Source of the DNA: CAVQYV01 sp963718295 [NCBI: uncultured Methylomirabilota bacterium]
GTDB lineage: Bacteria > Methylomirabilota > Methylomirabilia > CAVQYV01
Reading direction: 5' to 3'
DNA: 64,000 nucleotides
Assembly (NCBI GenBank): GCA_963718295.1
Contig: CAVQYV010000003.1
Coordinates: 62,001-126,000, forward strand
Of the stretch, positions 1-8,691 are shown piece after piece (the first letter of the stretch is position 1; every line of letters begins with the position of its first letter). The position numbers were made by a program, and so were the translations under genes. A model generated the notes under the pieces. The model did no database searches. It was not told the origin of the DNA and was given only the letters and a program-made list of their open reading frames with translations.

Positions 1-393
1 TTTAATGACCTTTCCAACCACCATACGGTAGCCGCAGTTTTCGGCACAATCTGCGCCGGAACACAATCCATCGAACAGGATAGTTCCTCCCATGTTCTTA
101 ACCGCATTCACATAGTTGCGTGATATTTGAAGTTCGCTGGATTCTTTAGCGTCTTCCTTCAATGTGTAGGCTCTATGATGTTTCTTTCCTTCTACCGTAA
201 TACAGTCTTTGCCATTAAAGAAACGGTAATCAGCAAACTCCTGATCTGCGGCATCAATTATTTTGTAATTTGGCATCCCTGAGAAAAATGGTGTGTCCTT
301 GAAATCGGATTCTGCTCCTGCCTCAGAAGGTGCCCCGGAGATCATAAGACAGACGATACAAGAAACCCATATACTTCTTGATTTGTTTAGCAT
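1..393 (-). CDS. OmpA-family outer membrane protein, N-terminal part (runs off the window)
   Basis: The reading frame is open from an ATG at 393 to the window edge (131 codons), so the C-terminus is missing. AGGAGG lies a few bases upstream of the ATG. The first 27 residues form a signal peptide: a basic start, a hydrophobic core and an Ala-Gly-Ala end. The rest resembles the module that precedes the OmpA domain in many OmpA-family proteins, with an F-F-x-G-K-D beginning, a V-E-G-K-K motif, a Y-T-L-K-E stretch and R-N-Y-x-N-A-V-K followed by G-G-T-I-L-F. The peptidoglycan-binding OmpA domain would lie beyond the window. Four cysteines occur near the cut end. The family call is from memory of the motif, not from a search. 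Confidence 0.6.
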   Translation of the reverse strand, partial: MLNKSRSIWVSCIVCLMISGAPSEAGAESDFKDTPFFSGMPNYKIIDAADQEFADYRFFNGKDCITVEGKKHHRAYTLKEDAKESSELQISRNYVNAVKNMGGTILFDGLCSGADCAENCGYRMVVGKVIK

Positions 394-448
394 GGTGCCT
401 CCTTTCTTCCTCCATTTTTTGTGATATCCTGTGGCCAAAGGTCATGAT

Positions 449-499
449 CAGCCGCTCGTATAGCGAGCGAAGCGATTCGGCTGCAACGCGAGGTTGGGC
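449..499 (-). repeat. attC-like half site (copy C)
   Basis: A CAGCCG (449-454) and CGGCTG (478-483) stem is followed by CGGCTGCA, six bases and GGTTGGGC ending at 499. The same right end, CGGCTGCA plus five bases plus GGTTGGGC, occurs at 6721-6741. GTTGGGC fits the GTTRRRY core of integron attC sites, and GCAGCCG next to it fits the inner box in many environmental attC sites. No matching left core is seen, so this may be a partial or decayed site. Confidence 0.35.
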
Positions 500-546
500 G
501 GCAATGAATGAACGGGATACTGTGCTGCCGACCTTATTTTACCGTC

Positions 547-1206
547 TCATTTCTTGAGATGCTTCCGAAGAAACCTGATGGTTCGTTCCCATGCTACCTC
601 CGCGGCTCGGGCATTGCAGGCGTCTGCTCGGTCAGACTCAAAGAACCAATGACTGGTGTCAGGGTAGACGAAAAACTCGGCCACTCTGCCTACCTTTTCG
701 AGACTCTTCTTGAGTTTCTTGAGCGCCGCATCCGAAACCCAGTTATCCTCTTCTGCAAAGTGACCCAGGAAGGCAGCCCGACTACGGGTGTAATCTCCCG
801 CCCGTGCGCCATAGAACGTCACGGCTGCTCCAATCGGCAACTCGGGCCGTTGCGATAGCCAGAGAGCCCAATGTCCACCCATGGAAAATCCCACAACCCC
901 AATGGTTGACCCTTGAACCGCTGGGTGAACGGAAAGTTGCTCGATGACCCGGATAAGCGTTTTGTATGTCGGTTCTCTCTTCGGCTTCGCACGCAGTCGT
1001 TTTGCGCCTGTGATGGTGGTGGCGACTTGGCCTCCAAACAAATCGGGAGCGACCGCAACAAAGCCTTCCTTGGCGAATCGCTCACAGACACATTTGAAGA
1101 ATTCATTCAACCCCCACCAACCGTGGATTACGAGCACGCCAGTGCCTTTCCCCGAAGGTGGCAGGGCGGTGTATACATTTGCGGACTGCGGTGTTTTTCC
1201 AGGCAT
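547..1206 (-). CDS. dienelactone hydrolase family protein (serine variant)
   Basis: A 219-residue alpha/beta hydrolase of the usual size for the dienelactone hydrolase (DLH) family. An HGWWGLN oxyanion segment is near residues 28-34, followed by the family's F-V-A-V-A-P-D-L-F-G. The nucleophile elbow is G-F-S-M-G-G with Ser108, where classical DLH has cysteine. The acid is likely Asp154 (E-E-D-N-W) and the base His186 (T-S-H-W-F). There is no signal peptide, so it is probably cytoplasmic and cleaves small esters or lactones; the substrate is unknown. An in-frame stop sits directly before the ATG and no good Shine-Dalgarno sequence is visible. It lies between the giant gene and the OmpA-family gene, with gaps of 150-250 bases on either side. 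Confidence 0.8.
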   Translation of the reverse strand: MPGKTPQSANVYTALPPSGKGTGVLVIHGWWGLNEFFKCVCERFAKEGFVAVAPDLFGGQVATTITGAKRLRAKPKREPTYKTLIRVIEQLSVHPAVQGSTIGVVGFSMGGHWALWLSQRPELPIGAAVTFYGARAGDYTRSRAAFLGHFAEEDNWVSDAALKKLKKSLEKVGRVAEFFVYPDTSHWFFESDRADACNARAAEVAWERTIRFLRKHLKK

Positions 1207-1459
1207 CTACGTTTCTGCATCCGATGGGGATGACTGAGTTAGCCCCCCCGATGCCAAAGTCAGTGGCGCCTTTTGGCCATCTTCTGAAGTGTTAGACAGT
1301 GCACGGCTCTGGTTGTAGGACATTGCGGGGTTCTCGACTCCAGACCGCGTCTATGTAAGACCCAGAGGTGGAAAGTATCGCCTTGATGGTCCATATTAAG
1401 TCGGCAGCAGAACTCTCTTTCGCTCTCCGCAGCTTGCCAATCATTTCCTGTTATATCAA

Positions 1460-4400
1460 TTACCCCTGTATCGGCTCCTCATCATCCCAGCCAGGCTCGG
1501 TTGCTGCAGTCGTTACCCAGCCCACAGTACCCCGGTAATCAATCCTCTGCCACTTTATGCCCTCCAACTCCTGGGATCCCTCCAACACCGTGACCTTTGC
1601 TTTCGGCGGGAGATAGCCCACGGGAAACGTGGCCGGTTCGTTGAAGACAGCGCTGGACCACCCGTGGTGCAGTTTCTTCTCGTCCCTCGCAAGAAGCTCT
1701 GGTATCCTCGCTTGGAACTGTCGAAATTCATCGCCATCCAACAAGCTCTCAACTTCATTTTTGCTGGGTAGGCTCGCGAAACGAGCGGCGATGAATTCTG
1801 GTACAGGACTGGCCTTCATGTGAACAACCGCGTGCGGTTCCTCCCTTTCCTCGTATAAACAGAATACTTGCATATTGTGATCGATCTTTTCAATCTCTAA
1901 GACATGTTCATGTACCTCTCTTGGCTCCATTGTGTCTACGTTGTCAATAACCTCCCAGTGGCTGAATGTCTTCTTTCCATAGCGTGGTGGTGCGCTAAGC
2001 TGAACACGCGTGCCTCTGGGGTAGATTCGGTAGATGTTCCCGTAGCCGTTGCCGCGTCCATTCGTATCGTCTGGAGAGCACTCAAGCAACGGAACATGTC
2101 GCCCATGCATACGCACATCCAGGACGCAATAGTTGTCATCAGCCACAGTCCAGTTGAGAGACCATTTCAGAATCACGGACTTGAGGACCGGCGCGTGCAC
2201 ATGGCGCGCAAAACGCACTTTGATGTCAGTCCAAGCGGCGGGTTGGGCAATCTTCTCCTGAATTGACTTGTTTGTATTTCCCAGCAGGGAATCCAACAAC
2301 TCCAGAGAAGCCTGGCTCGGGCATATCCGGTCCACCTTCTTCTTGCCGCCAAAGTGGTATGTCACGCCCCAGATCTGCTGCGAGTCCTGCCCCATGGTGG
2401 CGCTGCTTGCGGATGTGGGATGGCGTACCACATAGAGGGCGTTGCCTGCGCGCATGGTCCCATCGCCCAAGGGCTCCAATGTAAAGTCCACGCTGCCGCT
2501 TTCCGGGGTTGGTTGGCCGTCGGGTTCAAAGTCCAGTTCTTCAACTTCAACGTCCTCGATCCTGACCTTCTCCGCTCGAGGCAGGATGCAGTTGAAGTCT
2601 CTCAGGTTGATGACGGCTTCACCGGTGGCATTAAGCTGAGAGATAATATCGGGAGTTTGATCGGCCGACAGCCGAATCTGGAGATGGCCCGTGTATTCCG
2701 GATGGAAATTCGTTTTCAGTTTGTCTTCAATCTTGCGCAGTTCTGATTTGAACAACGGGGCCAGCGTATCGGCGATTTTGATTAAGGCGCCGCCGATCTC
2801 CTGTCCTGCGAGCAGGGGAGTGATTTTGTCGAAAATCCCGGTCAGATGGAAGTTGACTGTAATCGGCTCGATCACTGCATACTCGTAGCACTTGGCGAGG
2901 TAATATAGATACTTGACTAGCATGAAACGGGCATTTTGGTCCATATTCTTGGCGTAGAGGAGAGCTTCGTGGTCGAGAATAGACAGTTTCTCGCGTTGTT
3001 GGCGCCCCGCCGAACTCACAGCCAGAAGATTTGACGTGACCTGGGAGTAAGCAGATGACAAGCTTTGAAGGCCTTCGGCCAGTTTCTCAAGGAACTCCGC
3101 TTTTCGCACATTCAGCGCTTCCAGGTCGCGCACGATTTCCTGAAAGTCAGGACTCTCCGCCTCAAGTTGCCTGAGTCTGGCGTCCACTTCACTGTGAGGT
3201 ACATTGAGACCTGCGATGGAGTCGGTGATCCCTGCGAGCGCGGGGCCGATCGTATTGCCCACATGGGTCAGCGTGGCAGCCTTGCTCGCAGCATCTTTGG
3301 TCTTCGCGTCCCCTTCCTCCTTCGCTGCCTCGACAATGTCAGCCGCTTTGCTTTCCAATTTCGCTTTCGCAACGTCCGCCAGCAGGCTACTCAGCGGGCC
3401 GACCGTTTTGACGGGATCATCGGATTTGATCACATTGTCGGCGATCACCTTGCCGGCAGACCCCAGAGCGCCCAACGCAGGCTGCCCGTAGGGGATCACC
3501 TGGCAAAGGGCGGAGATCGTGCTGACTCCAAAATTGATCCACGCCGCTGCGATAGCTTTGTCCTCGGCCTTATTCATCAAGTCGGTTCGCTTGTTGCCCA
3601 GCTTTACCATAAGCCCCGCTATTTCCTGTTCCAATGCCTGGGCCTGCTCTCTAAGCTTCCTAAGGTTGTCCTTCTCTCCCTCGATTCTTTTAAGCTCCCT
3701 CTCAGTTTCCCTGTTCAATGTATCAATCGACTCGCCCGCTATTGCGGTTGCTTCCTGCGCCTGTGCGGCCTTTTGCTGAATCCACTTCGCAAGCGCCAGC
3801 GTCCTGATTCCATGGTTCACCTCGTCATCATACATTTTAAGGCATACCGGCAGGGAAAACAGAGGGGTCCAGCCTGAGGGATTCCCGAAGTAATCAAGGT
3901 GGCTTTCGATCCGATGCAGCAGCGTGGCCAATTCGGTCAGGGTCTGATGATAAAGCGATTCGTTAAACCCAATGCCAGACCGTTCTATAATCGGTCTAAA
4001 TTCCGAGGTTGACGGCGGCGACTCCAGCGCGGTTATGTATTCTTTCAATAATGGCGCCATTTGCTCCATCTTCCCCGGCGACATCAGGTAGGCATCGCGG
4101 ACATATAACAAAAACGTCTGGAGCGATGATGGGTGCAGCCACGCATTCCCGAAATCTTGAACGCTATTTGTCTCACGCTTTCCGTATGTTCCTTTCTCCT
4201 TTTTCGCAATTGGAGCTTCAAAGCTTTTACCTTCTTTTGTTGTGCGCTTGTCGATTTCACGACACCAATGCCCATGCAACCCGCCCACAGGATCAGTATA
4301 ACATCTGATATCGTATTTTGCGCTTTCATACGGAGACCCCCGTTTTCCCCCAACAACGTCCTTGGCTCTTTCACCAGCCATTTCGCCGGAGGTATCGACG

Positions 4401-5683
4401 ATGTCACTTGGCGCGGCCAACTTTTCGGTTGCAGAGGCCACTTTCTGATCAGCCATCTGTACAATCAACCTTATCTGCTGAACGTTCTGTTTGATGCTAG
4501 CCGCATTCTTCCGCTCATAGGGAATTCTGCCCTCCAAAAAATGGCCCGCTTTCGTCAACACAATTTGGGTAAACTCCTTTGCCTCAGCAAATGCGGCTGC
4601 CAGTGTTGGCTCTGCCGCCTCGGCCGCTTGTTGTGCGGCGGATATCGCCTCCTCGGACTGTTGCAGCAGTTCTTGCGTATCTTTCACCGCCTGCAGAAAC
4701 TGTTCTTTCTGTTCGTTGCGGGAATATTTTGCGATTCTTTCCAGGCTTTTCATGCTTAGAAGTGCGGCCTCAACCGATTTCTTCGCAGCATGCGCCTTTT
4801 GGCTTGCCTCTGGTAACCCCTTCCTATCTCTGCCAAATTCCAATGTTTCGATGGCCCACAATGGAAATACACCGGAGAAACAGCCGCCGTCCCCACCATC
4901 GCCCGGTTTTCCGGGCTCCTTTGCATCCGTGCCGTCTTTCGGCCACTCGTTGCATCCCCATGCCCACGTGTCTCCTGTTGCCCCGTGCGGACCCCAAATA
5001 CAATCTTCAAGATGCCAATACACAGCAGGGGGGTTAAAGGAATACTTTAAATGACCATATGTTGCTTCATTCGCATAATCAACGTTCAAGCGGAGTTCAT
5101 TCCCATCGCTACCGTTCTCCCCCGCATGAGCAGCTTGCCCCTTTCCTCCGCGCAGACAGAAGTGGTTGTCCTTTACGTGGTCGGTTTCGAACTCATAGAC
5201 ATATACAGAGATGTTGCCCGCCGGTCGGCCGTGTGTGCCTTCATTCCCCTCAGCAGCCCTCTCGTTGCCATAGGGTAATGGACTCGTCATAATGCGTCCG
5301 GGTCTGCCATGTTGTTCTTTGAACACCAGCTTGCGCGCAAAGATATACACATCTGTTTCCGGTAAGCACAACTCTCCACTGATAACCAGTTCATCAGCGC
5401 AGATTGTTAGTTTCCGGATCGTTCCTTTCGGCGATGGTGCGTCAGGTAGCTTGTTCTCCTTCGGATCTTGGTGATAACTCCGGAACAGACCGTTGACATC
5501 ATCCTCCTTACTAAACAGCACACGCATGCCGGAGATCACATGATTCTCTGAATCGTCTGCATTCTTCTGCTTTGTAATGGTGACATATAAAGAACTTGAT
5601 GGGTCCGGCAGGTCGGGGTAATGGCTAACATAGTCTCGTTCGGGCTTGATTTCTGGCATTTGAAGTTCTTGTGGGGTTTCCAT
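1460..5683 (-). CDS. giant protein of unknown function with helical regions, InlB-like repeat and SH3-like C-terminus
   Basis: About 1,407 residues. I do not recognise the full-length family. The start at 5683 is preceded by GGAGGG with 7-base spacing; an in-frame ATG at 5698 is an alternative. There is no signal peptide. In order: a beta-rich, glycine-containing N-terminal 280 residues; Ala/Glu/Lys-rich helices (about 285-370); coiled coil (about 630-700); a hydrophobic stretch (about 710-745) with A-A-A-W-I-N-F-G-V-S-T-I-S-A-L; more coiled coil (about 830-880); an acidic central region; a segment near 1225-1270 resembling divergent InlB/bacterial repeats (P-R-G-T-R-V-Q-L-S-A, then F-S-H-W-E-V); and a C-terminal SH3-like module (about 1345-1395) with I-K-W-Q-R-I and G-W-V. 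A hydrophobic segment between long helices recalls alpha-helical pore-forming proteins, but that is only an inference. Confidence 0.75.
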   Translation of the reverse strand: METPQELQMPEIKPERDYVSHYPDLPDPSSSLYVTITKQKNADDSENHVISGMRVLFSKEDDVNGLFRSYHQDPKENKLPDAPSPKGTIRKLTICADELVISGELCLPETDVYIFARKLVFKEQHGRPGRIMTSPLPYGNERAAEGNEGTHGRPAGNISVYVYEFETDHVKDNHFCLRGGKGQAAHAGENGSDGNELRLNVDYANEATYGHLKYSFNPPAVYWHLEDCIWGPHGATGDTWAWGCNEWPKDGTDAKEPGKPGDGGDGGCFSGVFPLWAIETLEFGRDRKGLPEASQKAHAAKKSVEAALLSMKSLERIAKYSRNEQKEQFLQAVKDTQELLQQSEEAISAAQQAAEAAEPTLAAAFAEAKEFTQIVLTKAGHFLEGRIPYERKNAASIKQNVQQIRLIVQMADQKVASATEKLAAPSDIVDTSGEMAGERAKDVVGGKRGSPYESAKYDIRCYTDPVGGLHGHWCREIDKRTTKEGKSFEAPIAKKEKGTYGKRETNSVQDFGNAWLHPSSLQTFLLYVRDAYLMSPGKMEQMAPLLKEYITALESPPSTSEFRPIIERSGIGFNESLYHQTLTELATLLHRIESHLDYFGNPSGWTPLFSLPVCLKMYDDEVNHGIRTLALAKWIQQKAAQAQEATAIAGESIDTLNRETERELKRIEGEKDNLRKLREQAQALEQEIAGLMVKLGNKRTDLMNKAEDKAIAAAWINFGVSTISALCQVIPYGQPALGALGSAGKVIADNVIKSDDPVKTVGPLSSLLADVAKAKLESKAADIVEAAKEEGDAKTKDAASKAATLTHVGNTIGPALAGITDSIAGLNVPHSEVDARLRQLEAESPDFQEIVRDLEALNVRKAEFLEKLAEGLQSLSSAYSQVTSNLLAVSSAGRQQREKLSILDHEALLYAKNMDQNARFMLVKYLYYLAKCYEYAVIEPITVNFHLTGIFDKITPLLAGQEIGGALIKIADTLAPLFKSELRKIEDKLKTNFHPEYTGHLQIRLSADQTPDIISQLNATGEAVINLRDFNCILPRAEKVRIEDVEVEELDFEPDGQPTPESGSVDFTLEPLGDGTMRAGNALYVVRHPTSASSATMGQDSQQIWGVTYHFGGKKKVDRICPSQASLELLDSLLGNTNKSIQEKIAQPAAWTDIKVRFARHVHAPVLKSVILKWSLNWTVADDNYCVLDVRMHGRHVPLLECSPDDTNGRGNGYGNIYRIYPRGTRVQLSAPPRYGKKTFSHWEVIDNVDTMEPREVHEHVLEIEKIDHNMQVFCLYEEREEPHAVVHMKASPVPEFIAARFASLPSKNEVESLLDGDEFRQFQARIPELLARDEKKLHHGWSSAVFNEPATFPVGYLPPKAKVTVLEGSQELEGIKWQRIDYRGTVGWVTTAATEPGWDDEEPIQG

Positions 5684-5785
5684 TTCCCATCCCTCCATCT
5701 TTCTTGGTTTGACACCAACCCCTTAATACTACAAGCATCCGGTGCATCCGGCAGGCATCCGGGGCAGGCATATGGGCATATGGTG

Positions 5786-5935
5786 TCACATCTTGAATTG
5801 TGAATAAATTGACTCAAGCTTTTCTCTGAATCTACGATCGACCTGCTTCATCCGCAGCTTGGCCGATCGGACAATATGGCTGACAGAGGAATAAGTGAGA
5901 CCAAAGAGATCGGCGATTCGCTGATTCGTACACAT
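5786..5935 (-). pseudogene. remnant of a REP-associated (Y1/IS200-like) transposase, C-terminal HTH only
   Basis: Forty-nine residues translate to a helix-turn-helix (T-N-Q-R-I-A-D-L-F-G-L-T-Y-S-S-V-S-H), a basic linker and D-R-R-F-R-E-K-L-E-S-I. This is the usual C-terminal end of RAYT/Y1 transposases, which carry a DnaA-like HTH. The catalytic HUH and tyrosine region is absent: in-frame stops lie 12 and 15 codons upstream of the ATG. A decayed mobile element is the best reading; a free-standing small HTH protein is less likely because there is no clear ribosome binding site. Just downstream, 5730-5782 carries short repeats (GCATCCG, CATATGG). Confidence 0.55.
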
Positions 5936-5977
5936 CTTCCCCCAAGATAGAGACGAAAAAGAGAGTTTTCATGAAGG

Positions 5978-6595
5978 TCAGAACACACCAATTCTCAGTA
6001 GATGCTTATTGTGCAATTTCGTCAGCAGGATGATTGCAACAATCGAGCCTATCAGACAGAGAAACATATCGCTTTGTGTATCCCAGATGTAACCCTGTGT
6101 TCCAAGAAAGGCTTCTGTGTCGGTCGGATCGGAAAGGGAGGCCAGCCATTCAATAATTTCGTATACTGCCGAAAAAGCCAGAGGTACAGCGACAGATACA
6201 ACACCAAGCCACTTGCCGCGCCTGAGAGGTGATGTTCGCGCCATGATCTCACGCGTATATATTGCCGGGCCAAAACCCTGCATGAAGTGCCCGATCTTGT
6301 CGTAATTGTTACGAGTCCAGCCAAACCAATCTTCCATCCAAAAGCCTATCGGGACTCTGGCGTAAGAGTAATGGCCCCCCAACATTAGGATCATGGCGTG
6401 GATTGCGATAAGAGTATAGGTTAAATTCGTCAACGGAAATCTATTATATGTAAACAGTAAAACCGGTAAAGCAATCATGAACGGGAAGGTTTCCAATACC
6501 CAGGTGAGGCGGGTATCATGCGGCTTAATTCCCGACCAAACCCAAAAGACCAATACTATTATCAGCAATATCATGCGATATTGATTGGATGACAT
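5978..6595 (-). CDS. DUF2238 (YjdF-type) inner membrane protein
   Basis: 205 residues from an ATG at 6595, chosen because AGGAGG lies six bases upstream; a longer frame to 6637 lacks this. It has five or six hydrophobic segments. The conserved block of the DUF2238/YjdF family is plain: Y-A-R-V-P-I-G-F-W, then R-N-N-Y-D-K-I-G-H-F-x-Q-G-F, Y-E-I-I-E-W, and A-F-L-G-T-Q-G-Y-x-W-D-T-Q-x-D-M. The family is spread through bacteria and its biochemical role is not known. It stands alone between an attC-like element upstream and the transposase remnant downstream, which fits an accessory gene. Confidence 0.85.
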   Translation of the reverse strand: MSSNQYRMILLIIVLVFWVWSGIKPHDTRLTWVLETFPFMIALPVLLFTYNRFPLTNLTYTLIAIHAMILMLGGHYSYARVPIGFWMEDWFGWTRNNYDKIGHFMQGFGPAIYTREIMARTSPLRRGKWLGVVSVAVPLAFSAVYEIIEWLASLSDPTDTEAFLGTQGYIWDTQSDMFLCLIGSIVAIILLTKLHNKHLLRIGVF

Positions 6596-6632
6596 GCAGT
6601 ACCTCCTTTCCGACACCTCTATGTTTGATCGG

Positions 6633-6741
6633 CCCAAGGGCCGAATTGAGCGGCCGCCGCAGACGGCGCGTGTTCAGTGAACGCTTGCGTCCGCGCTCCA
6701 GCCACGACCGTTAGGGCATCGGCTGCATGCCCGGTTGGGCG
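6633..6741 (-). repeat. attC-like element (copy A, both ends present)
   Basis: A 109-base non-coding element in the gap before the YjdF-type gene. It begins with GCCCAAG (6633-6639) and ends with GTTGGGC (6735-6741), near-complementary cores of the RYYYAAC/GTTRRRY type. Its left 65 bases match 15098-15160 at about 80 percent, including AATTGAGCGG and CCGCAGACGGCGCGT. Its right end matches 478-499. It contains small stems: CGCCG-CAGA-CGGCG, GTTCA-g-TGAAC and CAGCC...GGCTG. Read on the minus strand it goes GCCCAAC, then TGCAGCCG, then GCTCAATTCGG and CTTGGGC, similar in order to integron attC sites. No integrase is in the window. Confidence 0.45.
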
Positions 6742-6814
6742 ATGGCTTATGCTTTTCACGTTGTCCGCCCTCAGGGGCTGATCCCCTTGCCTCCCTTGCT
6801 ATCGAATCGCCCGT

Positions 6815-7678
6815 TCAACCCGGCTGATTGGGATTTGGAAGAAGCCCGAGAACTTCGCTTGCCTTAGCCTGAAAACTCAGACTCCTATCTCTCAAATCCG
6901 GTGGCACCTCGGGATAATGTGGATTGATCCGCACCAGGTGGGCCCCTGGTGTCAGTTTTGCCAGCCGTTCGCATGGCCAGCGCACCCACACCGGTGTGCT
7001 AAGGCCCGACCCGATGTCAATGACCAGAAGTCTTTTGCCCGCCAGATTGCCAATCCATCGATTGAGCCTTCCCTCCCCTTCCATCCAGGGCCTTTCAACG
7101 AACCATCTTCCTCCGCGAACATTGAGAGAAATGTTGCCCCTACAACGGGGGCACACAGGGTAGCGGCCTTTCGGCAGAGTGCCGGTCTGTTTGTCAATCA
7201 ACGGCAGGTATTCTTCAAGGACCGGTTCCAAGGGGTAGATATCCTGACTGCAAGGGGTCAAGCATTGGTGAAAGGCGTAGTCCCCCTGAGGCGTGAAGGT
7301 TCGTTCTGCAGGAAAACCGTGTCGGACGAACAATGCGTCCACATTCGTAGTCAGAACGAAGGTGTCCTTCCTTTCGACCAGTCTGAGCAGGGTTTTGTAG
7401 ATTCCCATCTCGACCGGTCCAAAACGGACTTCCGCAGCATGGGACAGGTAATAGCCCAACAAAAGTTCCTGGGGGAGGTCCGTCACTCCCATCATCATCA
7501 ATTTGTTGCGATAGCCAAGCCCGTAAAGCCCTGGATATTTCTTGGCAAAGGAAGCCTCGTCGGTATAATCAACTCCGGCGTCGGCGGAGAGGCCCGCACC
7601 GGCGCCGATAAGAACCGACTCGGACGCATCAAGCCAAGCAGAAAAACGTCCTATTTTTCCATCAAAGGCACTTCTCAT
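6815..7678 (-). CDS. class M sirtuin (SirTM), protein ADP-ribosyltransferase
   Basis: 287 residues. The NAD-binding motif G-A-G-A-G-L-S-A-D-A-G is at about 25-35 and T-T-N-V-D at about 110-114. Where ordinary sirtuins have the catalytic histidine, this protein has Q-G-D-Y (about 131-134), the signature of SirTM enzymes, which ADP-ribosylate lipoylated GcvH-like proteins rather than deacetylate. Cys139, Cys143, Cys176 and Cys179 could bind zinc. The start at 7678 was chosen because it follows the macrodomain gene's stop by 10 bases and gives the normal sirtuin N-terminus; a frame back to 7753 would overlap that gene by 65 bases. Pairing with a macrodomain gene matches known SirTM operons. The GcvH-L and LplA2 partners of those operons are not adjacent here. 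Confidence 0.85.
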   Translation of the reverse strand: MRSAFDGKIGRFSAWLDASESVLIGAGAGLSADAGVDYTDEASFAKKYPGLYGLGYRNKLMMMGVTDLPQELLLGYYLSHAAEVRFGPVEMGIYKTLLRLVERKDTFVLTTNVDALFVRHGFPAERTFTPQGDYAFHQCLTPCSQDIYPLEPVLEEYLPLIDKQTGTLPKGRYPVCPRCRGNISLNVRGGRWFVERPWMEGEGRLNRWIGNLAGKRLLVIDIGSGLSTPVWVRWPCERLAKLTPGAHLVRINPHYPEVPPDLRDRSLSFQAKASEVLGLLPNPNQPG

Positions 7679-7688
7679 GGGACGTCCC

Positions 7689-8600
7689 TTATGGGTGACT
7701 CTCGGCCAAGACCTTGCAGTAGGTGTCATAATCACGTTTCGAAAAGAGGTCAAAAACCACCAGATCGAATCTTCCCGGATGGTCCAGCAACCATTGATCC
7801 ACCGTTTTTACTGCGATTCTGGCCGCTGGCATGGCGGGAAACCCAAAGACGCCGGTAGAGATCGAACAGAACGCGATGCTTCGAATTGCCGAAACCTCTG
7901 ATGCGAGATCTAGACACGCACGATAACTGCTTGATAGAAGTGCTTTCTCATCCTCGGGGATGTTTTCCGGGTTCCCATGGAAGATAGGACCGACCGTGTG
8001 CAGAACGAAGCGGGAGGGCAAATGGTAAGCCCTTGTGATCTTTGCCTGCCCAACTTCTTCGGAAGAACCCTGAATCCCCATGATGATAGCCGTATCCTCT
8101 CTCAGCCGTGGGCCGGCGGCAGCGTGAATGGCGTTATCTACGCAGGCATGAAAAGGCTTGAAACACCCCAAAAGGGCGTCATTAGCTGCGTTGACAATAC
8201 AATCCACCTTCAATCCTGTGATGTCTCCTTGCCACAGAGCCCCCAGCTTCCCGGATAAGAAGCCGGGACAATCCGGAAACTGCTCCGAGATCCGGGGCAG
8301 AGACCCCGGATAGAAGGGAGGGATCAGCGCCCTTTCATAGGCCAAGAGCCCATCCAAAGTATTGAGACAACCTGAAGGAAACGGAAGGGGGGGTCTCGAA
8401 ATCAGGGTGGCATACAAGGATTTTCGGGGCGTGCCATACTTCTCAATAAGGACGTTCTTTTCCCTAACTGAGGTCAGATCCGAAAGAAGACGATCGATCA
8501 GATGGGGAATATCCGATGGGGCAATAGCGGGGCCTTTGGGAATGAAAGTTTCGTCAAGATGGACAATGCCCCGATAATCAGAAAGAAGAACTCTTTTCAT
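7689..8600 (-). CDS. zinc-containing macrodomain protein-ADP-ribose hydrolase
   Basis: 303 residues. An N-terminal helical extension of about 110 residues precedes the macrodomain, as in the SirTM-linked macrodomain subfamily. W-Q-G-D-I-T is near 123-128 and V-N-A-A-N-D near 136-141. The zinc motif G-C-F-K-P-F-H-A-C-V-D-N-A-I-H-x-A-A-G gives Cys146, His151 and Cys153 as likely ligands. The later S-I-S-T-G-V-F-G-F-P loop binds the distal ribose and phosphates. Zn-macrodomains remove ADP-ribose placed by SirTM. The gene ends 10 bases before the sirtuin start, so the two are surely cotranscribed and work as writer and eraser. Confidence 0.87.
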   Translation of the reverse strand: MKRVLLSDYRGIVHLDETFIPKGPAIAPSDIPHLIDRLLSDLTSVREKNVLIEKYGTPRKSLYATLISRPPLPFPSGCLNTLDGLLAYERALIPPFYPGSLPRISEQFPDCPGFLSGKLGALWQGDITGLKVDCIVNAANDALLGCFKPFHACVDNAIHAAAGPRLREDTAIIMGIQGSSEEVGQAKITRAYHLPSRFVLHTVGPIFHGNPENIPEDEKALLSSSYRACLDLASEVSAIRSIAFCSISTGVFGFPAMPAARIAVKTVDQWLLDHPGRFDLVVFDLFSKRDYDTYCKVLAESHP

Positions 8601-8691
8601 AGATTACCTTCAACAGCAGAATGCGAAAACACCGATTGAGTTCACCATCCTTTTCTTTCGTGGTGGTCTGACCCCTCTTTCTCCACTTTCT

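Noticed and set aside
1207-1459. GTTAGAC near 1290 as another attC core
   Set aside because: It matches the seven-base consensus but lacks the inner boxes and the repeat shared by the other three sites.
3065-3877. Long plus-strand open frame opposite the giant gene
   Set aside because: It is the antisense of a well-supported minus-strand gene, has no family motifs and no ribosome binding site.
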